A stretch of DNA of 64,000 bases, from contig CAVQQQ010000009.1 of assembly GCA_963715025.1 (NCBI GenBank), positions 496,001-560,000 on the forward strand, read 5' to 3'. Positions 34,434 to 41,277 of this stretch are shown here, piece after piece. The stretch comes from DASSJT01 sp963715025. GTDB lineage: Bacteria; Actinomycetota; Actinomycetes; Actinomycetales; Dermatophilaceae. The position numbers and the translations under genes are program-made. The notes beneath the pieces were generated by a model. The model ran no database searches. It saw only the letters and a program-made list of their open reading frames with translations, and was not told the DNA's origin. Each line of letters begins with the position of its first letter. Position 1 is the stretch's first letter.

Positions 34434-34628
34434 ACCTTCGTCCCTTCGTAGCAGCGTTGCCGCGCCTTCTCCCGACTTCCCCAAGGTCGTCGCGCTCGCG
34501 GCCAAATCCGACGAACGCTAGAAGCACACGAGGGGTTCCCATTGGCTAAGGTCGGAAATGCCGGGAATCGCCCCTAGGGCGCACATCTGGGCTGCTCAGC
34601 GCATGTCCCCAACCGGAAAGGGCTCGCG

Positions 34629-35189
34629 GTGATCCTCTTAGGACTGATCCTCATTGTTCTTGCCATCGGAGCCGGCGCCGTGCTGTTCATTGCTGCCAGC
34701 GCCCTCACCCAGACCTTCGACCTCGAGGCCTATGGGTTCACCGTCGGATTCCAGCCCCTCAACCTGCTCCTTGCCGGTGCGGGATGCATGCTGCTCCTGT
34801 GGTTCGGCTGGGCGATTCTCGTAAGCAGCTCGCGGCGGCGGTCGCGGCGCCGCCGGGAGGCGCGAGAGGCTGACCGGCTGGCCAACGAGGAGCGCGTCGC
34901 CCGCGAGCGGGCGGCCGAGGAGCGCCTTGCCGAGCAGCAGCGCGCGACCGAGGCGGCCCGGGAGCGTGCTGAAATGGCCGAGCGTCGTGCCAGCGAGACC
35001 GGCAGCCAGGGCTATTACGAGACACAGCCGGGCGGCGACCAGGTGCAGGAGGGCTCCCAGCCGCAAGATGGCTCCTATCCGCAGCCGGGGTCCTACCCGC
35101 AACGTGAGGGGTACTACCCGCAGCAGCACGAGCGGGCCTATGACCCACGCCGGGACCGCGGTTTTGGAGACGGGCCAACGCGCTATTAG
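34629..35189 (+). CDS. Two-TM membrane protein with coiled coil and Gln/Tyr/Pro-rich tail
   Basis: 186 aa: two TM helices (residues 2-25 and 45-65), then a highly charged coiled coil (SRRRSRRRREAREADRL, followed by ERVARERAAEERLAEQQRA), then a low-complexity tail with PQPGSYPQREGYYPQQ. The GTG start has GGAAAGGG upstream. The layout resembles LapA-domain or septum-associated membrane proteins in Actinobacteria, but I see no diagnostic motif, so the function is unassigned. Confidence 0.7.
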   Translation: MILLGLILIVLAIGAGAVLFIAASALTQTFDLEAYGFTVGFQPLNLLLAGAGCMLLLWFGWAILVSSSRRRSRRRREAREADRLANEERVARERAAEERLAEQQRATEAARERAEMAERRASETGSQGYYETQPGGDQVQEGSQPQDGSYPQPGSYPQREGYYPQQHERAYDPRRDRGFGDGPTRY

Positions 35190-35251
35190 CCCGAGCACGC
35201 CCAGCTGCGCAGCCAGAATTCGCGCTTGGACCTACCGGGCCGGACTGGCCG

Positions 35252-35308
35252 GCCGGACGGGGTTTGACCTGCCGGACGGGGTTTGACCTGCCGGACGGGA
35301 CTTGACCT
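35252..35308. repeat. 19-bp tandem repeat, three copies, intergenic
   Basis: Units of GCCGGACGGGGTTTGACCT at 35252-35270 and 35271-35289 are identical. The third (35290-35308) differs at two positions (GGACTTGACCT). Degenerate flanking units (GCCGGACTGG) extend both ends. Each unit carries a TTTGACCT/CTTGACCT string. Confidence 0.9.
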
Positions 35309-35362
35309 GCCGGACTGGACGGGCCTGCTGGAGCGGGCTGGACCGGCAGGGTCGCGGACGAC

Positions 35363-35740
35363 TCAGCGCGGACCTGGGCCGGCTCGAGCGATGCCCTCGG
35401 CTGTGTGGCCCACGACGGCGGCCAGCCCAGGTGGCAGAGGCTTCTCCGTCGTGACGAGCACGGACCCGTCGCCTCCGACCACGCAGGTTTCTTGGGCGGC
35501 GCCATTCGCTTCGGCGATCCGCGCCGCCACGGCACAGGCCGCCCCCCGGCCGGCGCCCTTCTGGACAGCATCTGCTCCCGCCAGCGCACCGAGGTCGGCC
35601 GCAGCCTGAGCAAGATGCTCGGATGCCACCGCCGCCTCGAGCTGCAGTGCTCCCACGAGGGTCAGCGCGATGACCGCAGCTCCCCCCATGGCCAGAACCG
35701 AGCCGGAGCCCCGCTCCTTCACGTCGGCGCACTCCCGCAC
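35363..35740 (-). CDS. TadE-like pseudopilin-locus protein (Rv3654c / helicase-secretion neighbourhood type)
   Basis: The 125 aa protein starts with a short polar stretch and ERGSGSVLAMGGAAVIALTLVGALQ, a class-III-like signal with a single TM, then HLAQAAADLGALAGADAV, the TadG/Rv3654c hallmark. Last gene of the Tad operon, 15 bp after tadE. Expected to be a minor pilin-like component exposed outside. The start may be GTG 35740 or the GTG six codons later. Confidence 0.8.
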   Translation of the reverse strand: MRECADVKERGSGSVLAMGGAAVIALTLVGALQLEAAVASEHLAQAAADLGALAGADAVQKGAGRGAACAVAARIAEANGAAQETCVVGGDGSVLVTTEKPLPPGLAAVVGHTAEGIARAGPGPR

Positions 35741-35755
35741 GTCAGTTTCCCCAAC

Positions 35756-36154
35756 TCAGTCCGTCCCCTCACGCCAGTCCGTCCCCTCACGCCAGCCCGC
35801 CTCCTCGACGACCGCGACCGCCGTGGCACTGGCATTCTGGGTGATGCCCACAGCTCTCAGAAGCGTGGGTGGGGCTGCCGAGACGGTGACCGACACGCGG
35901 CCACCTGAGCTGTCGGTCGAGACCGTGGCCCCGGCAGGTGCCGCGAGCTCGGCCGCGGACAGCACCTGTCGGGGAGACTCTCCTCTGGCCATCAGTCGCA
36001 CGGCCGAGCGCGCCGCGTCGATACATCGCACCTGCTGCATTCCGAGCTCGATTCCGGCGAGGGCGAGGGCCAGAATCGTGACGAGCACCGGCATGGCGAG
36101 CGCCAATTCGGCACTCGCCATGCCGCGATCGGCGCCTTGGGCGGGGTTCCGCAC
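35756..36154 (-). CDS. TadE family minor pilin
   Basis: 132 aa from GTG 36154. The N-terminus reads VRNPAQGADRGMASAELALAMPVLV, a TadE-type prepilin leader with the processing-site Gly-Met and Glu at +5, followed by one TM helix (VTILALALAGIELG) and an extracytoplasmic domain. The start overlaps the DUF4244 stop by one base (TAGTG). The C-terminus ends in a duplicated WREGTD coded by an 18-bp tandem repeat (35761-35796), an apparent recent slippage event. Confidence 0.85.
   Translation of the reverse strand: MRNPAQGADRGMASAELALAMPVLVTILALALAGIELGMQQVRCIDAARSAVRLMARGESPRQVLSAAELAAPAGATVSTDSSGGRVSVTVSAAPPTLLRAVGITQNASATAVAVVEEAGWREGTDWREGTD
35761..35796. repeat. 18-bp tandem repeat inside the tadE 3' end
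   Basis: CCGTCCCCTCACGCCAG plus one variable base is repeated exactly twice and keeps the frame, giving two copies of WREGTD at the C-terminus. Confidence 0.85.
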
Positions 36155-36369
36155 TATGAACGCAGGCCGAGGGCGGAGGTGATGACCTTGGCGAGTGCCG
36201 CCTTGACCGGCCCAGACCGGACCACGGCCATGAGCACCACGGCGAAAGCGCACGCCGCCAGTGTCCCCACGGCATACTCCGCTGTCGTCATGCCAGCCGA
36301 CGCTGTCGAGCGGACCGCGGCGCACCGCGACCGAACGCACTTCGTCAGACGTCTGAACAGAGACTTCAT
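36154..36369 (-). CDS. DUF4244 Flp/Tad-type major pilin candidate
   Basis: The 71 aa protein has a basic leader followed by AGMTTAEYAVGTLAACAFAVVLM, the G-M-T-x-x-E-Y prepilin signature with Glu at +5, and a single hydrophobic helix. Its position between tadC and tadE and the strong GAAAGGGAAG ribosome site suggest high expression, as for a structural pilin. No prepilin peptidase (TadV) is in the locus, so processing must rely on an enzyme elsewhere. Confidence 0.88.
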   Translation of the reverse strand: MKSLFRRLTKCVRSRCAAVRSTASAGMTTAEYAVGTLAACAFAVVLMAVVRSGPVKAALAKVITSALGLRS

Positions 36370-36452
36370 CGTTCTTCCCTTTCAATCGGAGCCGCCCTGG
36401 AGCGGCCTATGGACCTCTGGTGCGCGCAGGTTCTGGTCGCTCTCCAACCGGC

Positions 36453-37010
36453 TCACGCACCAAGCAGGGAGGAGGCGAGGACGACAACGATCGGTATGAC
36501 CGTTGTGCAGGCGAAGGCCGGCAGGAACGCGCAGCCGAGGGGCAGCACGAGCAGCGATCCCGCGCGAGCGGCCATCGACTCGAGGCGACGGACCTCGACA
36601 TCGCGGATCCGGTCTGCCGCCTGCTCCAGAAAGTCCGCCGGCGGGGCACCGGCTGCCGTCGCGATCCGCCAGGCTGTCCGCGCAGGCTCCCAGGTGTCGG
36701 GCGCGTAGTCCCACATCTGGGTGTGGTCCACGCCCCACCGTCCCGCCGCGGAAACGGCCCGCAGGTGCTCTCGGACCACCGGCTGCGCCACCGCCGCAAC
36801 ACAGTCCAATGCCTCGAGAACTCCGGTGCCAGAGCGCATCGCGAGCGCGAGAAGGGTCAGCGTGTCGGCAAGGTCGAGGATCGAGGCGCAAGGCGCATCT
36901 GCCACGCCGGCCCGTCGCCGGGCCCATGCGATCGGAAGGGCCGGCGCCCTACGCTCCGGCCACAGCAAGACCGCCAGGACGGTCGCGGTGGCGCTGAGCC
37001 CGGGCGACAT
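36453..37010 (-). CDS. Type II secretion F-domain protein, TadC-like
   Basis: The 185 aa protein contains a GspF domain (LADTLTLLALAMRSGTGVLEALD, then DFLEQAADRIRDVEVRRLESMAARAG) with TM segments at both ends, the last being VLPLGCAFLPAFACTTVIPIVVV. Forms the inner-membrane platform with TadB. The start overlaps the tadB stop (TGATG). Confidence 0.85.
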   Translation of the reverse strand: MSPGLSATATVLAVLLWPERRAPALPIAWARRRAGVADAPCASILDLADTLTLLALAMRSGTGVLEALDCVAAVAQPVVREHLRAVSAAGRWGVDHTQMWDYAPDTWEPARTAWRIATAAGAPPADFLEQAADRIRDVEVRRLESMAARAGSLLVLPLGCAFLPAFACTTVIPIVVVLASSLLGA

Positions 37011-37819
37011 CAGAGCGCCTTCGGCTGGGCTGCGCGACGGACCAGGGCACGGGCCCAGACCCAGCCCAGAAGGGCAAGGGCAAGGCCGATCGCTGCCGAG
37101 ACTGCCGACAGCCTGGACGCGAACAGGCGCACTGGCGAGACGCCGAGCATCAGCCCTGCCAGGGGGCCAGCGGCGGGAAGCAGGGCCAGGACGCCCATGG
37201 AGGTGCGCGCCCCGGCTGTGGCCGCGCCCAGTCTCCGGGCAGCGGCTTGGCGCTGGCGCGCAACCCGGGCGCTGGAAGCGACGGCATCGGCGAGGGGTGC
37301 GCCGAGGGACTCGCTGAGCTGCCAGGCTCGAGCGAGGTGGGCAAGGTCTTGGTCCCGGGCTGCCACCGCCTCCCGCTGCAGCCCGGGGCCCACCGGCACT
37401 CCGCGAGCGGCCTCCTCGGCCGCCGAGCGCGCGCAGAGGGCAACCCGGCTGTCCGGGGCCATCGAGCCGGCTGCGACGGCCAGGGCCGAGGCGGGCGGAA
37501 GCCCGGCGGCCAGACAGGGCACGAGGGCCTCGGCGAGTTCCGCCGAGCCAGAACCGGCACCCGCTCTCGTCCGTCGGTGTCCTGCCGTGGTGGCGAGCGG
37601 CGATCGGGTCCGTGTGGCGGGGCCGCTGCGGGATCGGGAGAGAAAGAACGGGCGCTGCGGCCAGGCGACAACCGCCACGGCGGCGCAGAGGGCGGCAAGG
37701 CGCGGCTCCATCGCCGGCAGGGTCGCCGGCAAGTCCAGCCCGCGGAGTACGTCGAGCAGCGCGTCGGACAGGACGACGAGCAGCCGCTCGACCTCCCCCG
37801 GCATCGCTGGCCTGATCAC
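37010..37819 (-). CDS. Type II secretion F-domain protein, TadB-like
   Basis: The 269 aa protein has TM segments near 40-55 and 205-260 around a GspF helical domain (LAEALVPCLAAGLPPASALAVAA, then LARAWQLSESLGAPLADAVASSAR). It is the larger platform subunit next to the TadA ATPase, whose stop it overlaps by 4 nt. A basic, Thr/Arg-rich linker (RSRSGPATRTRSP) lies between the domains. Confidence 0.85.
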   Translation of the reverse strand: MIRPAMPGEVERLLVVLSDALLDVLRGLDLPATLPAMEPRLAALCAAVAVVAWPQRPFFLSRSRSGPATRTRSPLATTAGHRRTRAGAGSGSAELAEALVPCLAAGLPPASALAVAAGSMAPDSRVALCARSAAEEAARGVPVGPGLQREAVAARDQDLAHLARAWQLSESLGAPLADAVASSARVARQRQAAARRLGAATAGARTSMGVLALLPAAGPLAGLMLGVSPVRLFASRLSAVSAAIGLALALLGWVWARALVRRAAQPKAL

Positions 37820-38964
37820 GAACGTGCTCCGAGCGAACCCGTGAGCTCCTCGAGCCGCGGCATTCCGGGCCCGGCTCGAACCGCTCCCAGAATGCAGGAC
37901 ATCGCGGTCACCGCTCGAACCTCGCCGGGGGCTCCTTCAAGAACGCTTACTGACGCGACCCGCCGGTGCCGGGCCGACCGGTTGAGGTGGATGACTGCCT
38001 GAACCGAGCTGAGCAATTGGGCATGCAAGGCCTCGCGGCCCATGCCTGCAAGGGCCGCGAGGGCCTCGAATCGTGCAGGCACGTCTTCCGGACGGTTGGC
38101 ATGGAGAGTTCCGAATCCGCCCTCGTGGCCGGTGTTGAGGGCGGCGAGGAGGTCACGCACCTCGGCTCCGCGGACTTCGCCCACGACGAGGCGATCAGGC
38201 CGCATCCGCAGCGCCTGGCGGACGAGCTCGGCCAAGGTCACCTCACCGCGGCCCTCCACGTTGCGCCCCCGGGCCTGGAGGCGGACCACGTGGGGATGGG
38301 CCACAGCCAGCTCGCGGACGTCTTCGACCAGAACGATCCGGTCTCCCGGTGGGACGGCGGCGAGCAGCGCGCCGAGCAAGGTCGTCTTGCCGGTGCCGGT
38401 GCCTCCCGAGATCACGCAGGAGATCCGGTGAGCCACCAGGGCGCCCAGGATCGTGCCGATCTGCGGCGCGAACATGCCTGCCCGCTGCAAGTCGGCCAGA
38501 CTCGCGCCGGCGCGACGTGGCACGCGCAGGCTCACGTGCGCACCGTCGGACAGCGGCGGAAGGACTGCGTGCAGCCTGACACCGCCGGGCAGGAGCCCGT
38601 CAACCCACGGCTGGCTCTCATCGAGCCGACGACCGGCAAGCCCCGCCAGTCGGACCGCAAGGCGGCGCACGGCCTCACTGCCCTGGAGGCGCTCTGACCA
38701 CGTCTCGAGGCCCTCGCCGCGGTCCAGCCACACCCGCCCATCACCATTGACCAGCACATCGGTGACGCGGGCATCGTCGAGGAGGCGCTCAAGCGGCCCG
38801 AGGCCAAGCACCTCGGCAGTCAGCTCGGCCTGCGCCTGGGCAACGCCGGTCGAGCCGAGCCGCAGTGCCTCCGCCTCCACCACTTCCGCCACAGCCGAGC
38901 TGTTGGGCACGGCACCGGCGCGGATCAGCCGGTCGATGCGCGCGGTGCGCTCTGCCACGCTCAC
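37816..38964 (-). CDS. tadA: TadA/CpaF-type secretion ATPase
   Basis: The 382 aa hexameric AAA-like motor powers pilus assembly. Walker A is GGTGTGKTT (187-195), the Asp box VEDVRELAVAHPHVVRLQ, Walker B RLVVGEVRG with Glu263, and the His box GHEGGFGTLHANRPEDV. The N-terminal domain carries VTDVLVNGDGRVWLDRG, as in all TadA proteins. It overlaps ssd by 4 nt and tadB by 4 nt, so one transcriptional unit. Confidence 0.93.
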   Translation of the reverse strand: MSVAERTARIDRLIRAGAVPNSSAVAEVVEAEALRLGSTGVAQAQAELTAEVLGLGPLERLLDDARVTDVLVNGDGRVWLDRGEGLETWSERLQGSEAVRRLAVRLAGLAGRRLDESQPWVDGLLPGGVRLHAVLPPLSDGAHVSLRVPRRAGASLADLQRAGMFAPQIGTILGALVAHRISCVISGGTGTGKTTLLGALLAAVPPGDRIVLVEDVRELAVAHPHVVRLQARGRNVEGRGEVTLAELVRQALRMRPDRLVVGEVRGAEVRDLLAALNTGHEGGFGTLHANRPEDVPARFEALAALAGMGREALHAQLLSSVQAVIHLNRSARHRRVASVSVLEGAPGEVRAVTAMSCILGAVRAGPGMPRLEELTGSLGARS

Positions 38965-39704
38965 GAGGCCCTCAGCCCCCCGGCGGTGGCAGTGTCAGCC
39001 CGGATGAGACGCTCCACGACCTGGTCAGCCGCGGCGCTCAGCTGGTCACGGTCGCGGCCACCGGGCATGAGCCCACGGTCGGCCTCCACGGCGAGCTCTG
39101 GCAGGGTGGGTATCTGAGCCGCCAGCGGCAGATCCAGATGGGCCGCGACACGCTCCACCAGCGGACGCTGGCGCGGCTGCGCACGAATAGCCAGCCAGCT
39201 GCCCGTGACCGCTGTCGCTGTGGCGCGGCACGCGGCGTCGGCATCGGCCAGGGCCCGGGTGCCCAGCCCCATGAGCACGATCGCCGAGGTGCACGGGCGC
39301 AGCCATCCCGGCACTTCGGAGATCGACATCGGCAGGTCCATCACGACCAGGTCACAGCAGGAGGCCAGTGCCTCGACGGCGCTGTCGACGACGGGCGGAC
39401 GCGGAGCCTGCGAACCTGGCGGCCCTGCGGACAGAATGGCAAGGTCCCCGTGGTGCGGGAGGGCGTCACGGAGACGCGGCCCATCCAGGGGCCCCTCGGC
39501 GTCGACCAGGTCGGCCCAGCGCAGGCCGGGCACGTGCTCGATGCAGGCGGTGACATCGAGGCCACCCCGACCGAGGTGTCCGTCGACCACCACGGTGCGG
39601 TGCCCGCGACGGACGCTGCGCGCACCGATGGCCACCGACAGGGTCGAGGCTCCCAGCCCGCCCGATGCGCCCAGCACGCCGATGACAGCTCTGACTGACT
39701 GCAT
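38961..39704 (-). CDS. ssd: Septum-site-determining / CpaE-like ATPase at the head of the Tad operon
   Basis: The 247 aa MinD/ParA-like P-loop protein has a deviant Walker A GASGGLGASTLS (Lys of the canonical KGG(V/T)GK motif absent), then VVVDGHLGRGGLDV (Walker A') and LVVMDLPMS. This matches Ssd of Mycobacterium (Rv3660c) and CpaE of Caulobacter, which localise Tad machinery or septation. It lacks the N-terminal receiver-like domain of longer CpaE proteins. Upstream is a long hairpin-rich gap. Confidence 0.85.
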   Translation of the reverse strand: MQSVRAVIGVLGASGGLGASTLSVAIGARSVRRGHRTVVVDGHLGRGGLDVTACIEHVPGLRWADLVDAEGPLDGPRLRDALPHHGDLAILSAGPPGSQAPRPPVVDSAVEALASCCDLVVMDLPMSISEVPGWLRPCTSAIVLMGLGTRALADADAACRATATAVTGSWLAIRAQPRQRPLVERVAAHLDLPLAAQIPTLPELAVEADRGLMPGGRDRDQLSAAADQVVERLIRADTATAGGLRAS

Positions 39705-39830
39705 GGCTCAACCGTCGCCGCCTCGACGACCCGACGGCATACCGCGCTGAGGGCCTGTGGATGACGTGACTGCTGTGACCGTGCCTGTGGACGGTCGGCG
39801 GAAACCAGCTCGAACCGGAAGCGGAAAGGG

Positions 39831-39864
39831 GACGGCCCCGGTCGGGGGGACAACCGGGGCCGTC
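39831..39864. terminator. Strong hairpin upstream of ssd
   Basis: Arms GACGGCCCCGGT (39831-39842) and ACCGGGGCCGTC (39853-39864) form a perfect 12-bp stem with a 10-nt loop. Read leftward it is followed by CCCCTTTCC. If it is a leftward terminator, ssd must be transcribed from a promoter between it and 39704; if rightward, it ends an unknown short transcript. Confidence 0.65.
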
Positions 39865-39979
39865 AGCGCGCCTTGCTCCGGGGGGGAGGAGCCGGTGCGC
39901 TGGTCGCTCAACCCCGAGGGGGAGCGATCACCTCTATCGTGGACCATCCACCCTTCAAACTGCAAGTCGGTGTGTCGAC

Positions 39980-40270
39980 ATTCGCGGCAGGCCCAGAGCA
40001 CATCCGCCATGCCGCATCACCGTCTGTTGCCAAACGGGCAGAACCAGCACCAAAGGGCCGTCAGACGACGATGGCACCCCGACCTGACGGGGTGCCATCA
40101 GCCGCAGTCCGCTCGGGTTACCAGGCGTGCATCCTGTTGTTGTCGCACCGGGACAAGCCCGGCCACGATCAGTCCACCAGTGGACTGCCCGCGCGTGGGT
40201 GCTCGATTGTCCTGCGGTTGTTGAGTGACTCGCCGGGGCCGGAGGCCCCGAGGGGTCTGCCTACCTTGTT
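39980..40270 (+). ncRNA. Candidate Ms1-type (MTS2823-like) RNA polymerase-binding RNA
   Basis: No protein gene fits 39705-40411. On the plus strand, two nested long-range helices close the region: GGCAGGCCC (39986-39994) with GGGTCTGCC (40253-40261), and GAGCAC (39996-40001) with GTGCTC (40199-40204). Inside are stems GATGGCACCCCG/CGGGGTGCCATC (40070-40099), CCGGG/CCCGG, and CAGTCCAC/GTGGACTG around 40170-40190; CGGGGCC/GGCCCCG is at 40234-40250. Established: Ms1 is a roughly 300-nt, 6S-like RNA next to ssd/tadA in mycobacteria, found in other Actinobacteria by this synteny. A weak -10 (TATCGT, 39935-39940) precedes it. Strand and ends are inferred from the mycobacterial orientation. Confidence 0.45.
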
Positions 40271-40330
40271 ACCCCCATCCCGGGCCAAACGGAAGTCTTG
40301 ACTTTTGCCCGAGGCGGGCGTCGGGCGTGG

Positions 40331-40389
40331 CGTGGCTGCGGGCCGGGCGGCGCGGCTGCGGGCCGGGCGGCGCGGCTGCGGCCGGGCGC
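40331..40389. repeat. 20-bp GC-rich tandem repeat, about three copies
   Basis: The unit CGCGGCTGCGGGCCGGGCGG occurs at 40331-40350 (one mismatch), 40351-40370 and, with one deletion, 40371-40389. It lies directly past the stop of the Fic-like gene, between it and the candidate Ms1 RNA. A hairpin with arms GGGC/GCCC and AAGTC/GACTT (40283-40313) adjoins it. Confidence 0.85.
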
Positions 40390-40411
40390 CGCCCCGCACC
40401 AGCGGCTGGAG

Positions 40412-41254
40412 CTAGGCCAAACGCCCAGCAAGCACGGCATCCGCGATTCGCGCGCCCTCTGCGGCACCGGACGCGATGGCGTCGGCGCAGTGGGTCAGCC
40501 ACAGTCCAACTCCCTGCCGGGAGCCCGTGGCGTATGCCGTGAGCGCACCCAGGTAGGCGGGTCCACCCTGGCTGCCGTGCCCGACTTCTGGCACGGCGAC
40601 ACCGGTCGGGTCGAGCCCGCAGGCCTGCACGATGGCGCGCTCCATCGCCCGGGCCACCAGGCCGTTGCCTCGCACGAAGGGCCGCAGTGCAGCGATCTCG
40701 GCATGCACAACCGCAGCCACGAGAACGGTCGGGATCTCGCCGTGCTGCATCAGGATTCGCATGAGGGCCTCCAGCCGGGCCGCCACCTGGTCGGCAGCAG
40801 GTGGCGGGCCGAGGTCTGTGAACTCCCCGGACGTCTCGTTCCCGACGCGAGGCCGGCCCAGCTGGTCGGCCGGCAGCAGGTCTGCCGCGGCGGCCACGTG
40901 CAGCCGCGCCAGCGCCTGGAGCGGGGCAGTGGTCACCAGCGGACGGATGTGCTCGGTCTCGGCAGTGGCGGACACGGCGCCCCGCAGCACCCGCTCCACC
41001 GGGTCGAGCTGGTCGGGCCAGGACCGGGCGCCCCGCATCACGTCACGCACCAGCTCCGTCGTGCTCCGGGCCCCGTCGAGCTCGGCGCTCGCCCAGGCGC
41101 CCCGGACCCGCGACTCGGCCGCCGCCTCGGGAATCCGGCGCCGGAGTGCCTCATGCCACCGCAGCCGGGTGCACGCCTCGCGCGCAGCCTCGACACTCTC
41201 GTCCACTCCGGCGATCGCCGCGAGCGAGCGCAGAGATGCAGCGACGTCAGACAT
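40412..41254 (-). CDS. Fic-fold protein with degenerate catalytic motif
   Basis: The 280 aa protein aligns to the Fic core helix as HAEIAALRPFVRGNGLVARA. Canonical Fic enzymes need HPFx(D/E)GNGRxxR; here the His is Arg191, the acidic residue Arg195 and the first Arg Leu199, while PF, GNG and the last Arg202 remain. The N-terminal ASAELDGARSTTEL resembles the inhibitory (S/T)xxxE(G/N) helix of class II Fic proteins. AMP transfer is therefore unlikely; a structural or regulatory role beside the Ms1/Tad locus is inferred. ATG 41254 follows a -10 TAGGCT by six bases (leaderless). Confidence 0.72.
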   Translation of the reverse strand: MSDVAASLRSLAAIAGVDESVEAAREACTRLRWHEALRRRIPEAAAESRVRGAWASAELDGARSTTELVRDVMRGARSWPDQLDPVERVLRGAVSATAETEHIRPLVTTAPLQALARLHVAAAADLLPADQLGRPRVGNETSGEFTDLGPPPAADQVAARLEALMRILMQHGEIPTVLVAAVVHAEIAALRPFVRGNGLVARAMERAIVQACGLDPTGVAVPEVGHGSQGGPAYLGALTAYATGSRQGVGLWLTHCADAIASGAAEGARIADAVLAGRLA

Positions 41255-41260
41255 CCCTGA

Positions 41261-41270
41261 AGCCTAGAGT
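41261..41270. promoter_or_regulatory. Overlapping divergent leaderless -10 boxes
   Basis: The minus-strand -10 TAGGCT (41266-41261) lies six bases before the Fic-like ATG (41254). The plus-strand -10 TAGAGT (41265-41270) lies seven bases before the sensor kinase GTG (41278). The two hexamers share positions 41265-41266, and the whole intergenic space is 23 bp. Confidence 0.65.
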
Positions 41271-41277
41271 TCGACCC

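Noticed and set aside
35232..35310. CRISPR array
   Set aside because: The 19-bp units are directly adjacent without spacers, and no cas gene is present.
40250..40285. 16S rRNA 3'-end-like string GTAACAAGGTAG on the minus strand
   Set aside because: Only about a dozen bases match; no surrounding rRNA sequence, so it is chance.
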